Shown: positions 5,913-12,043 of the stretch, piece by piece | How positions within the stretch are numbered: the first letter of the stretch is position 1 | How the letters are laid out: the number at the start of each line of letters is the position of its first letter | Origin: Planctomycetota bacterium | Lineage (GTDB): Bacteria; Planctomycetota; Phycisphaerae; SM23-33 | DNA length: 12,043 nucleotides | Direction of reading: 5' to 3' | Assembly (NCBI GenBank): GCA_003644335.1 | Contig: QNCB01000011.1 | Span: 1 to 12,043, forward strand | Translations under genes and position numbers: made by a program | The notes under the pieces: generated by a model | Database searches by the model: none | What the model was told of the DNA's origin: nothing | What the model saw: the letters and a program-made list of their open reading frames with translations, nothing else

Positions 5913-7841
5913 ACCGCACTCCTTCCGTGCGGCAGCATTATACCCGATACGCAGGTGCACAGCCAGGACGGTGATGTCCGCTGGGGTGATGCCGCTGATT
6001 CGCAGGGCCTGGCCCAGGTTGGCTGGGGCGATGGCGGAGAGTTTTTCGCGGGCCTCCCAGCGGAGTTGGGAGATAGCGTGGTAGTCCAGCTCGGCGGGGA
6101 TTTTCTTGGCGTCCATGTCCCCCAGCCGGGCTGCGGCAAGCTGTTGCTTGTCTATGTAACCTGCGTAAGTTGCGTCGATGGCGGTCGATGTTACCGGGCG
6201 AGGATTATCCGCCAGCAGCTGACGAAGTTCGCGGATTTGAGTCTCGTTTTTGTCATCCGCGGTTGGCTTGAGGAAATCGCCCAGCACCGATCCGGGCCTG
6301 CGGAGAAGCTCCCATATCGTTTTGCCGTCGATTTTAATCGTCCGCATAAGCTTACCAGCCCGACTAGCTGCAGCGGAATCTTTCTCAAACTTCGCCCAGC
6401 GGTCGTCGCAGACCAGCCCCGCCTCTCGCCCAATCGGCGTGAGCCTGTTGTCCGCGTTGTCCGCCCGCAAAATCAGCCTGTGTTCAGCCCGGCTCGTGAA
6501 CATGCGGTAAGGCTCGGTTACGCCCTTGAGAATCAGGTCGTCTATCATCACGCCGATGTAAGCCTGGTCTCGCCGGAGTACGAGAGGCTCCAGCTGACGG
6601 ATTTTCCGCACAGCGTTCAGCCCGGCAAGCAGCCCCTGAGCGGCAGCTTCCTCGTAGCCTGTCGTGCCGTTAATTTGACCAGCCAGGTACAGACCCGGCG
6701 TGGTTTTGGTTTCCAGCGTCGCGCGAAGTTGCGTCGGCTGGGCGAAGTCGTACTCCACCGCGTAGCCCATGCGGAGTATGCGGGCGTTCTCCAGCCCGGG
6801 TATCATGCGGACGAACGCCTCCTGCACATCGCTCGGCAGCGAGGTCGTAATGCCGTTGCAGTAGACCCAGTTGGTATTCTCGGGCCGGCCTTCGGGCTCG
6901 ATGAAAACAAGATGGCTGTCCTTGTCGGCAAACCGCTCGACCTTGGTCTCAAACGACGGGCAGTACCTCGGCCCGGGCGAGCTTATTTGGCCCGTGTACA
7001 TCGGAGCGCGGTGCATGTTGGCCCGGATGAGTTCGTGGATGGCGGGGTTGGTTTGCGTCAGCCAACACGGGATTTGTCGCACGTCCAGATGGTCGTTCAT
7101 GAAGCTAAATGGCGTGGGCGTCTCGTCGCCGTCCTGGCGGATGCACCGGTCGTAGTTTATGCTGTCCGCCGCGATGCGCGGGCAGGTGCCGGTTTTTAGC
7201 CTGGCCAGTTTCAGCCCGCATTTGCGGAGCGATTCGCTGAGTTTCGTCGAGCCAGGCTCGCCATATCGACCGCCGGGCCAGGTGTCAGGCCCGTGGTGCA
7301 TCACCCCGCCGAGGAACGTCCCAGCCGTAACGATAACCGCGCGACAACACAGCGTTTTTCGCGTAGCACAGTCGCCCCCGGCTGTGAGATTTTTCTGAAT
7401 TATCCTCACCCCTGTCACCCCCCCCTGCTCGACCAGGATATCCGTCGCCTCAGCTTCGATGACGCTAAGGTTCGGGCAATTTCCCAGGGCGTTTTGTATC
7501 CATTTTGCGTAGTCGTGTCGGTCGGACTGGCACCGCGGGCCTCGCACAGCTGGGCCTTTGGATGCGTTGAGCATGCGGAACTGAATGCCCGTAGCGTCAG
7601 CAGCGGTGCCCATCAGTCCGCCCAGGGCGTCGATTTCCCGGACGATATGTCCCTTGCCCACCCCGCCGATAGCTGGGTTGCAAGCCATCTGGCCTACGGT
7701 GTCCATCGAGAGCGTAACCAGAGCGACCCGGGGGCCCAGCTGGGCAGACGCCCATGCAGCCTCAGCCCCGGCGTGGCCACCGCCAATGACGACGACGTCG
7801 AAAAAATCGACAATGTTCGGAATGTACGACCCATTATTCAC
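4941..7841 (-). CDS. mnmG: MnmG (GidA) fused in frame to class I mannose-6-phosphate isomerase
   Basis: One open frame of 966 residues. Residues 1-643 are MnmG, the FAD enzyme that works with MnmE to place carboxymethylaminomethyl groups on tRNA wobble U34. Visible are the FAD motif GGGHAG (20-25), [11 protein letters not shown] (54-64), PRYCPSF with Cys294, [10 protein letters not shown], and the C-terminal helical domain ending in the usual [17 protein letters not shown]. Normal MnmG (about 630 residues) would stop shortly after. Here [11 protein letters not shown] leads directly into ManA (644-966) without a stop. The start is GTG at 7841, with an in-frame TAG nine bases before it and no clear ribosome binding site. 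Residues 153-160 (TAGGDCAT) are encoded by a family 1 repeat. The frame may be a true bifunctional protein, or two proteins through internal initiation at 5912, or a lost stop. Confidence 0.85.
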   Translation of the reverse strand: MNNGSYIPNIVDFFDVVVIGGGHAGAEAAWASAQLGPRVALVTLSMDTVGQMACNPAIGGVGKGHIVREIDALGGLMGTAADATGIQFRMLNASKGPAVRGPRCQSDRHDYAKWIQNALGNCPNLSVIEAEATDILVEQGGVTGVRIIQKNLTAGGDCATRKTLCCRAVIVTAGTFLGGVMHHGPDTWPGGRYGEPGSTKLSESLRKCGLKLARLKTGTCPRIAADSINYDRCIRQDGDETPTPFSFMNDHLDVRQIPCWLTQTNPAIHELIRANMHRAPMYTGQISSPGPRYCPSFETKVERFADKDSHLVFIEPEGRPENTNWVYCNGITTSLPSDVQEAFVRMIPGLENARILRMGYAVEYDFAQPTQLRATLETKTTPGLYLAGQINGTTGYEEAAAQGLLAGLNAVRKIRQLEPLVLRRDQAYIGVMIDDLILKGVTEPYRMFTSRAEHRLILRADNADNRLTPIGREAGLVCDDRWAKFEKDSAAASRAGKLMRTIKIDGKTIWELLRRPGSVLGDFLKPTADDKNETQIRELRQLLADNPRPVTSTAIDATYAGYIDKQQLAAARLGDMDAKKIPAELDYHAISQLRWEAREKLSAIAPANLGQALRISGITPADITVLAVHLRIGYNAAARKECGMDIYPLKFQPVYKEKIWGGRNLARLFGRALPPEVPIGESWELADLPEGVSIATNGPLAGMTLTDITRKWGPSLLGKARAMDDGRFPLLLKLLDANDILSLQVHPDARAAAEIGDGAAMKTECWYVVDSREGYIYKGLVEGVTPAAYKQAIESDTAEEVTRRVDCRTGDFHFIPAGTVHAIGPGLVIAEIQTPSDTTYRVTDWGRGREIHIARSMQCIHFRPAADVSPGAAGQTLLVTDFFTVSKRTAQPGQAAPLPAGRCAALMILSGQGLEIRCDDSPEPVTPASAGETILIPAGLTKPCMKLNETPNSSPATWLEITLPDA
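5912..5942 (-). promoter_or_regulatory. Internal ribosome binding site in a hairpin loop, with a TATAAT box
   Basis: On the minus strand CCGCAC/GTGCGG arms (5927-5932 and 5914-5919) enclose the loop GGAAGGA, placing the Shine-Dalgarno GGAAGGAG in and beside the loop, six bases before the manA ATG. TATAAT lies 24 nt upstream of the ATG (5942-5937), but no good -35 box goes with it. The site supports independent manA translation; promoter activity is doubtful. Confidence 0.5.
7363..7386 (+). repeat. Family 1 repeat inside mnmG
   Basis: GTAGCACAG, TCGCCCCCGG and CTGTG are identical over 24 bases to the intergenic copies at 594-618 and 2053-2077. Inside the minus-strand mnmG gene the 24-nt length keeps frame and encodes TAGGDCAT (residues 153-160). 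Confidence 0.9.
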
Positions 7842-7871
7842 GCGAGGATTCTACAGCAAAAGCTGTCAGTA

Positions 7872-7906
7872 GTCAGTAATCAGTTTACCGGTAACTGATT
7901 ACTGAC
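7872..7906. repeat. Family 3 repeat: perfect 14-bp hairpin
   Basis: GTCAGTAATCAGTT (7872-7885) and AACTGATTACTGAC (7893-7906) are exact reverse complements around TACCGGT. The element lies between ogt and mnmG and includes the ogt stop codon (TAA at 7901-7899). Six T follow on the + strand, but no + gene precedes it. On the minus strand no strong T-run follows. Confidence 0.8.
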
Positions 7907-8435
7907 AAGTTTTTTCATGTCTCATCATGCGGAGTTTCAGGGCCTGGCCTGCCTCGGCGCTGAAGCCGCCTGGCTTGCCGTTGGAGTAGATCACGCGATG
8001 ACACGGCACGAGAAGCGGGGTTTTGTTCTTGCTCATAATCGTCGCTACTGCCCGGGCAGCGTCGGGGTTGCCGATTTCCACAGCCAGCTCGCGATAGCTC
8101 CGCGTCTGTCCAAACGGAATAGCCCGGCAGGCTCGGCTGACCTTGCCAGCGAACGAACCCGCCGACGGCAAGACACATGGCACGGCCAACAGTGCCCCGG
8201 CGTCGGTGCCGTTGAAATACGCTCGGCTGGCGGCGATGAACTCCGCAAAAGGCTCGTCACTGGGCTGGGCTTGGGGATGTTCCCATTGCAGCAGGGCTAA
8301 AAGGTCGGCCATCTGGTAATGAGGCAGGACGACCCGAGCTACCCCCCCTGCTCTGCCAACAACACCGATCGGCCCCCATGCGGTCGCAAAGGCGGTGAAA
8401 AACTCAGGCCCAGCGGATGTTTTCGATTTTATCAT
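7899..8435 (-). CDS. ogt: Methylated-DNA-protein-cysteine methyltransferase
   Basis: It would repair O6-alkylguanine by transferring the alkyl group to its own cysteine in a single-use reaction. The protein has 178 residues, normal for Ogt-type proteins. The active-site motif PCHRVI is present, preceded by the helix-turn-helix region (PFGQTRSYRELAVEIGNPDAARAVATIM) and followed by GKPGGFSAEAGQALKLRMM. The usual Asn-Pro before the active site is changed (SKNKTPLLVPCHRV). The start is the ATG at 8435. It has no Shine-Dalgarno, but a promoter places the transcript start at or next to this ATG. The stop TAA falls inside a family 3 repeat, so the last residues (TCQ) are repeat-encoded. The gene carries a run of seven G near codon 30. 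It lies 57 bp upstream of mnmG on the same strand. Confidence 0.92.
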   Translation of the reverse strand: MIKSKTSAGPEFFTAFATAWGPIGVVGRAGGVARVVLPHYQMADLLALLQWEHPQAQPSDEPFAEFIAASRAYFNGTDAGALLAVPCVLPSAGSFAGKVSRACRAIPFGQTRSYRELAVEIGNPDAARAVATIMSKNKTPLLVPCHRVIYSNGKPGGFSAEAGQALKLRMMRHEKTCQ

Positions 8436-8471
8436 GCCGGAGATGATAGAGCATTGGCCCGGTCAAGGCAA
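8436..8471 (-). promoter_or_regulatory. Candidate promoter giving a leaderless ogt mRNA
   Basis: Minus strand: -35 TTGCCT (8471-8466), 17-nt spacer, -10 TATCAT (8448-8443). The expected start point is 8436-8435, the A of the ogt ATG. This would explain the absence of a ribosome binding site. Matches to consensus are 4/6 and 5/6. TATCAT is also one arm of an inverted repeat (TATCAT/ATGATA, 8430-8448). Confidence 0.45.
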
Positions 8472-8478
8472 AAAAAAT

Positions 8479-8507
8479 GACAGCCCGGACGCGAGCGCCG
8501 AGCTGTC
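8479..8507 (+). repeat. Hairpin ahead of the small ORF
   Basis: GACAGC-C-CGG (8479-8488) pairs with CCG-A-GCTGTC (8498-8507), nine base pairs with one C-A mismatch and a nine-base loop. It ends a few bases before the strong Shine-Dalgarno at 8513-8519, so it could affect translation of the small ORF. Confidence 0.45.
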
Positions 8508-8525
8508 TGGAAAGGAGGTGGAGAT

Positions 8526-8600
8526 ATGAAACATACCGATCTATTATGTAAACGGGAAATACCCGGTTGTATTCGATTTGTGGTTATCCCACTGATCTGA
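8526..8600 (+). CDS. Candidate small protein, 24 residues
   Basis: ATG at 8526 and TGA at 8598-8600 encode MKHTDLLCKREIPGCIRFVV plus IPLI. The support is the ribosome binding site: AGGAGGT at 8513-8519 is complementary to the 16S anti-Shine-Dalgarno over seven bases, six bases before the ATG, better than for any other gene here. The peptide has a basic, two-cysteine first half and a hydrophobic end, so membrane association is possible. It is not a leader peptide of a following gene, because pilZ is convergent; the last 17 bases overlap the pilZ 3' end. No promoter was found. I do not recognise the sequence, and it could be chance. Confidence 0.35.
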   Translation: MKHTDLLCKREIPGCIRFVVIPLI

Positions 8601-9330
8601 CGGACTTGGCGAACTGGCACATTTTTTGGCCTATCGTTCGCAGCACTTCTCTGCCGTCAGCTGTGTGGGCCAGGCCCAGGAACTGGAAACCCAGTGAATT
8701 CTTTTGGCCTGACGTATCGCAGTGTCTAAAGTGCGCGTCGCTGTATATGGATTCTTGCCCCGGGCCGAACCCGATCCGCACGCCGACATATTGGCCTTCT
8801 TTGAGGAACGGAACCTTGTCGCCGGTAACGGTGCAGCAGAATCCGCCAGCACTGAGGTCGATCACCGAACCGGACCAGACGGGCCTGCCGTCGGTTGGGC
8901 TTGTAGGCTCGTTGTCCTTGTCGCCAGCCCAGAAACTCACTCGCACAATTCGCCCGGGCGGAACGGCGATACGGGTGAAACTTCGACGCTGCACTCGCTG
9001 CATCCGCATCGGGAAACATAGTGCCAACGCCTTGCCCGCCGAGCCGTCCTCCAGAGTTATTTCCTGCAGCCCAGCCATGCGGGCATCGCTGAGATACTTG
9101 TGATGTTTGAGCTTGAAGCTGAACGAAACTTTCTCAGCTGGGGAAAATTCATGGCTCTCCTCGCCGTTGGTATAGGGAGGTTCGAGAAGGACATGCGTAT
9201 CCTGGATGGCGATAAATCGGCTATGGAAATTGACCCAGCCCCCGTTGTTGATAGAGAGCGTCAACGGAATATGCTTCCGGACAGCTAGCGTGATAGCGTC
9301 ATCGATTTGTCGCATGTTCAGTTCTTGCAT
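8584..9330 (-). CDS. PilZ-domain (YcgR-like) cyclic-di-GMP-binding protein
   Basis: The protein has 248 residues from the ATG at 9330, chosen because AAAGGA lies nine bases upstream and the family architecture starts there. An upstream in-frame ATG at 9435 would add 35 low-complexity residues without a ribosome binding site. Residues about 10-105 form a YcgR/PilZN-like N-terminal domain. The C-terminal PilZ domain has both ligand motifs: RxxxR at 116-120 in QRRSFTR and DLSAGG at 158-163. Known relatives slow flagella or control envelope functions when c-di-GMP is bound. No flagellar or pilus gene is adjacent, so the target here is unknown. It is cytoplasmic, with no transmembrane segment seen. 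It is divergent from the toxin-antitoxin pair. Confidence 0.85.
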   Translation of the reverse strand: MQELNMRQIDDAITLAVRKHIPLTLSINNGGWVNFHSRFIAIQDTHVLLEPPYTNGEESHEFSPAEKVSFSFKLKHHKYLSDARMAGLQEITLEDGSAGKALALCFPMRMQRVQRRSFTRIAVPPGRIVRVSFWAGDKDNEPTSPTDGRPVWSGSVIDLSAGGFCCTVTGDKVPFLKEGQYVGVRIGFGPGQESIYSDAHFRHCDTSGQKNSLGFQFLGLAHTADGREVLRTIGQKMCQFAKSVRSVG

Positions 9331-9483
9331 TGTCTTACATCCTTTAGTCTTCTGTTGTCTCATAGGCCCGCTCCGCTGGCGAACCTCCGTGCTATGTATA
9401 GTTTCGGCATTTGTGGAATTTACTTGAGTAAGCATGCCGGATTTTTCAATTTAATTTTCATAGCCAACCACAACTACGCAACA

Positions 9484-9540
9484 ATTCACCATGAAGCACA
9501 TGAAGAGCATGAAGTTCTTTTTTTTGTTTTTCTTTTTTTT
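9484..9540 (+). repeat. Family 2 repeat, longest copy
   Basis: TTCACC is followed by three 9-bp units (ATGAAGCAC, ATGAAGAGC, ATGAAGTTC) and a T-rich tail. Further copies lie at 3660-3695 (+) and 3884-3923 (-). It lies just upstream of the toxin-antitoxin promoter. Similar CATGAAG/CACGAAG-periodic elements are common spacer sequences in environmental bacterial genomes. Confidence 0.75.
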
Positions 9541-9552
9541 ATTGCCGATGGG

Positions 9553-9588
9553 TTGTCTGGTTGGGTGTTGTGTGTTACAATGTAATAC
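9553..9588 (+). promoter_or_regulatory. Toxin-antitoxin promoter with operator palindrome
   Basis: -35 TTGTCT (9553-9558), a 17-nt spacer and -10 TACAAT (9576-9581) place the start point at about 9588, one base before the antitoxin ATG. The mRNA would be nearly leaderless, consistent with the missing ribosome binding site. The perfect palindrome TTACA-A-TGTAA (9575-9585) covers the -10 box and is a plausible operator for the ribbon-helix-helix antitoxin. Confidence 0.55.
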
Positions 9589-9807
9589 ATGGAAGCTACA
9601 CTGAATATACGCATATCGGCTGCTATGCAGGATGAATTGCGGGAGCTTTGCGAGCAGCAGCATCGTTCGACGAGCGACGTTGTTCGCGACTCCCTGCAAA
9701 AATATCTTGCGGTGGACCAAATGAATAGGCTACGAGAAAAACTCCGCCCCCGCGCCGAGGCTGCGGGGTTCCTCACCGACGAGGATGTTTTCAAGGCGGT
9801 CTCGTGA
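9589..9807 (+). CDS. Ribbon-helix-helix antitoxin
   Basis: The protein has 72 residues. EATLNIRISAAMQDELRELC (residues 2-21) and the following TSDVVRDSLQKYL have the strand-helix-helix pattern of CopG/Arc-type DNA-binding proteins, with alternating residues in the N-terminal strand that would contact the operator. The acidic C-terminal part (about 45-72) would bind and neutralise the toxin. Its stop overlaps the toxin start as GTGA, the usual arrangement of type II toxin-antitoxin pairs. It probably represses its own promoter through the palindrome over the -10 box. No ribosome binding site is visible. The exact RHH subfamily cannot be assigned by eye. Confidence 0.8.
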   Translation: MEATLNIRISAAMQDELRELCEQQHRSTSDVVRDSLQKYLAVDQMNRLREKLRPRAEAAGFLTDEDVFKAVS

Positions 9808-10205
9808 GGGTCGTGCTGGACACAAATGTACTGCTGTCAGGCCTATTCACCCGCGGAATTTGCGAAGCTGTGCTGGACGCGTGTGTCGGGTCGGACGACT
9901 GCCTGCTCGTTCTGTCGGAATATATTCTCGGGGAACTCAAACGCCATGCCAGCCAAAAGTTTCGCGTGCCCACTGGCGACGTCCGCGAGACGGTGAAATT
10001 TTTACGTAGCCACGCCGAAATGGTCAAGCCCGCGAAAGTTCCAAACAATGCTTGCCGAGACAAAGACGACCTGCCAGTGCTCGGAACTCTCATAGCTGGG
10101 CGGGGAGCCTGCCTGGTTACGGGCGACAAAGACCTGCTGACGTTGCGTCAATTCAAGGGCTTACCAATTCTCTCACCTCGCCAATTCTACGACAGCCTGA
10201 AGTAA
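9804..10205 (+). CDS. PIN-domain toxin, putative RNase (TIGR00305/COG1569 type)
   Basis: The protein has 133 residues and starts at GTG (9804) overlapping the antitoxin TGA. It begins with MRVVLDTNVLLSGLF, the standard PIN opening with the first metal-binding Asp (6). Further conserved acids are Glu44 (ILGELKRH), Asp88/Asp89 (CRDKDDLPVL) and Asp108/Asp110 (VTGDKDLL). All four catalytic positions are present, so the toxin looks intact. PIN toxins are Mg-dependent endoribonucleases that usually cut tRNA, rRNA or mRNA; the target here cannot be read from the sequence. The ending, LPILSPRQFYDSL, is typical of the family annotated as a putative toxin component, PIN family. Translation is coupled to the antitoxin. 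Confidence 0.88.
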   Translation: MRVVLDTNVLLSGLFTRGICEAVLDACVGSDDCLLVLSEYILGELKRHASQKFRVPTGDVRETVKFLRSHAEMVKPAKVPNNACRDKDDLPVLGTLIAGRGACLVTGDKDLLTLRQFKGLPILSPRQFYDSLK

Positions 10206-10252
10206 CGCCGACATTTTTCGCCGGATTTTCCCCGCCATTTTTCGTGGCCTTG

Positions 10253-10261
10253 TGGTATGAT
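10253..10261 (+). promoter_or_regulatory. Candidate extended -10 promoter of glmS
   Basis: TGG followed by TATGAT matches an extended -10 element (TGnTATAAT) in five of six hexamer positions. No good -35 box lies at normal distance. The start point would be near 10268, giving a leader of about 31 nt with AAAGGA at 10284-10289 as ribosome binding site. Confidence 0.4.
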
Positions 10262-10298
10262 GGTGGATTGCAAAACGCGAACGAAAGGATTTTGAAAT

Positions 10299-12043
10299 AT
10301 GTGTGGAATAGTTGGATATGTCGGGCCTAAAAATGCGTCCTCCGTTCTTATCGAGGGCCTGAAGAGGCTGGAGTATCGCGGGTACGATTCCTCCGGGCTG
10401 TGCGTCGTGGGCGGAGACGGGTTGCACGTCAGCAAATGCCCAGGGCGAATCGTGAACCTGGAAGAAAAAATCGCCGGCGACAAGGGCATCGCCGCTGGCA
10501 GCATCGGCATTGCCCACACCCGCTGGGCGACCCATGGCGGGCCCAGTGAGAAAAACGCCCACCCGCACTTCAGCAACGATGGCCGAATCGCCCTGGTGCA
10601 CAACGGCATTATCGAAAACTGCTCGACGCTGCGAAAATACCTGGAATCCAAGGGCTATGAGTTCCTCAGCGAGACCGACACGGAAGTCCTCGTGCACCTG
10701 GTGGACGAATTTTACCGCGGCGACGAAGCCCAGACGCTCGAGCAGGCTTTGCAGTTGGCCCTGGGCGAAGCCACCGGCGCGTACGGCCTGGCTGTGGTCT
10801 GCGCCGATGAGCCAGACAAAATCGTCGTCGCCCGCCGAGGCAGCCCGCTGATTATCGGCGTGGGCCAAAACGAATACGTCATCGCCTCCGACGCCTCTGC
10901 CATCATCGAGCACACCGCCAACGTCGTGTATCTCAACGACAACGAGATGGCTATCCTCACCCGCGATGGCATGAGGACGATGACCATCGACAATGTTCCG
11001 GTAACGAAGGAAGTTCAGCAGATCGAGTGGAGCATCGAGCAGATAGCCAAGGACAACTACGATCACTTCATGCTCAAGGAGATAATGGAGCAGCCCGAAA
11101 GTGCAAGCCAAGCCATGTCAGGCCGGCTTGATATGCGGGAGATGCGGGTCGTCCTGGGCGGGCTGGAACCAGCTGTGCGCGACCTGGCCCGGACGCGCAG
11201 GCTGATTTTCACCGCTTGCGGCACAGCCTGGCATGCGGGGCTGGTGGGCGAGTTCCTGTTCGAAGACCTCGCGAAAATTCCCACCGAAGTCGAATACGCC
11301 AGCGAGTTCCGATATCGCAACCCCATCGTCGACAACAACACCTGCGTCATCGCCGTCAGCCAGTCCGGCGAAACCGCTGACACCCTGGCTGCGATCCGCG
11401 AGGCCAAGGAAAAAGGAGCCATGACGCTAGGCCTCGTGAACGCGGTCGGCTCGACCATCGCGCGAGAGACCGACGCGGGGGTCTACCTCCATGCCGGGCC
11501 TGAAATCGGCGTCGCGTCGACCAAGGCTTTCACCAGCCATGTTATCACCGAAATTCTCATAGCACTGCTGCTGGGCCGAAAGCGGTTCATGTCGCAGCAG
11601 ACCCTGGCCAACTATATCAACGAGCTGGCTGCGATTCCCGACAAAATCGCGAAGGTGCTAAAGCAGTCCGAACAGATACAAGCCATCGCGGATGAATACT
11701 GCAAGAATGAAAATTGGCTGTTTCTGGGTCGCGGCTATAATTATCCCATCGCGTTGGAGGGTGCGTTGAAGCTCAAGGAGATTAGCTACATTCACGCCGA
11801 GGGCCTGCCCGCCGCGGAGATGAAGCACGGGCCTATCGCCCTGATTCACGACGGCATGCCCGCGGTTTTTATCGCGACGCGGTGCAGCACCTACGACAAA
11901 ATCATCGGCAACATCGAGGAAATCCGCGCCCGCAAGGGCCATACTATCGTCGTAGCTACCGAGGGCGACGAGGAGATCAAAAAGTACGCCCAGCACGTGG
12001 TATACGTGCCCGAAGCTCCCGAAGCTCTTCAGCCTCTGCTGAC
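10299..12043 (+). CDS. glmS: Glutamine-fructose-6-phosphate aminotransferase, 3' end outside window
   Basis: It makes glucosamine-6-phosphate from fructose-6-phosphate and glutamine, the first step to UDP-GlcNAc for the cell envelope. ATG at 10299 is followed directly by TGT, giving the N-terminal nucleophile Cys after Met removal (MCGIVGYVG). The glutaminase domain shows RLEYRGYDSSG, HTRWATHGGPSEKNAHPH and HNGIIEN. Two SIS isomerase domains follow: TACGTAWHAG, SQSGETADTLAAI, EIGVASTKAFTSH, and RGYNYPIALEGALKLKEISYIHAEG with AAEMKHGPIALI. 581 complete codons are visible against about 610 usual, so roughly the last 30 residues are missing. AAAGGA lies nine bases before the start. The upstream spacer is only 93 bp, too short for a glmS ribozyme. 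Fructose-6-phosphate links it to manA. Confidence 0.95.
   Translation, partial: MCGIVGYVGPKNASSVLIEGLKRLEYRGYDSSGLCVVGGDGLHVSKCPGRIVNLEEKIAGDKGIAAGSIGIAHTRWATHGGPSEKNAHPHFSNDGRIALVHNGIIENCSTLRKYLESKGYEFLSETDTEVLVHLVDEFYRGDEAQTLEQALQLALGEATGAYGLAVVCADEPDKIVVARRGSPLIIGVGQNEYVIASDASAIIEHTANVVYLNDNEMAILTRDGMRTMTIDNVPVTKEVQQIEWSIEQIAKDNYDHFMLKEIMEQPESASQAMSGRLDMREMRVVLGGLEPAVRDLARTRRLIFTACGTAWHAGLVGEFLFEDLAKIPTEVEYASEFRYRNPIVDNNTCVIAVSQSGETADTLAAIREAKEKGAMTLGLVNAVGSTIARETDAGVYLHAGPEIGVASTKAFTSHVITEILIALLLGRKRFMSQQTLANYINELAAIPDKIAKVLKQSEQIQAIADEYCKNENWLFLGRGYNYPIALEGALKLKEISYIHAEGLPAAEMKHGPIALIHDGMPAVFIATRCSTYDKIIGNIEEIRARKGHTIVVATEGDEEIKKYAQHVVYVPEAPEALQPLL

Noticed and set aside
5913..5965. Independent manA promoter from the TATAAT at 5942-5937
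   Set aside because: No acceptable -35 or extended -10 element accompanies it. TATAAT within a coding region can occur by chance.
5259..7199. 646-residue open frame on the + strand
   Set aside because: It is antisense to mnmG-manA, which carries clear conserved motifs. The translated sequence has no recognisable domain, and long antisense frames are expected from GC-biased codon use.
8551..8573. Terminator for pilZ (CGGG/CCCG hairpin)
   Set aside because: The stem has only four clean pairs with a mismatch and no T-run on the minus strand. It is too weak to call.
9490..9600. Lipoprotein-like reading MKHMKSMKFFFLFFFFLLPMGC
   Set aside because: The basic start and hydrophobic run come from the family 2 repeat and its T-tail, which also occur without coding potential at 3660-3695 and 3884-3923. 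There is no ribosome binding site. The HHEAHEEHE reading in another frame is the same repeat artefact.
10206..10298. glmS ribozyme in the glmS leader
   Set aside because: The spacer is 93 bp and the likely leader about 31 nt, too short for the ribozyme. No matching core was seen.

Overview
The window looks like chromosomal DNA of a planctomycete, probably of the Phycisphaerae type. This is inferred from the PEP-CTERM anchor protein at the left edge, a uroporphyrinogen-decarboxylase-like protein that is not HemE, moderately GC-rich genes separated by short AT-rich spacers, and spacers full of small dispersed palindromic repeats. No phage, transposase, CRISPR, rRNA or tRNA gene is visible.

Layout. 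(1) 2-598 (+): 3' part of a PEP-CTERM surface protein. (2) 599-953: gene-free spacer with repeat copies, three small hairpins and a strong intrinsic terminator. (3) 954-2045 (+): URO-D-family protein, convergent with rhamnulokinase rhaB (3607-2135, -); two opposed repeat copies form a large hairpin between them. (4) 3608-3930: gene-free, repeat-rich spacer. (5) 8435-3931 (-): ogt, then one uninterrupted reading frame encoding MnmG followed by class I mannose-6-phosphate isomerase (ManA), then an RsuA/RluB-type pseudouridine synthase that overlaps the ManA stop by ATGA. mnmG-manA-rluB is probably one transcript; ogt may have its own leaderless promoter. (6) 8526-8600 (+): a candidate 24-residue ORF behind the best Shine-Dalgarno sequence in the window. 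(7) 9330-8584 (-): PilZ protein. (8) 9589-10205 (+): ribbon-helix-helix antitoxin and PIN toxin. (9) 10299-12043 (+): glmS, cut by the right edge.

The genes are mostly housekeeping: tRNA and rRNA modification, alkylation repair, and sugar and hexosamine metabolism (manA, rhaB, glmS). The unusual content is in the fine structure. A 24-25 bp palindromic repeat occurs as identical cores in two spacers and, in frame, inside mnmG. Two repeat families supply the stop codons of the genes they abut. mnmG and manA lack a stop between them, and the manA start retains a Shine-Dalgarno in a hairpin loop. GCAGGGGG occurs five times, all on the minus strand.
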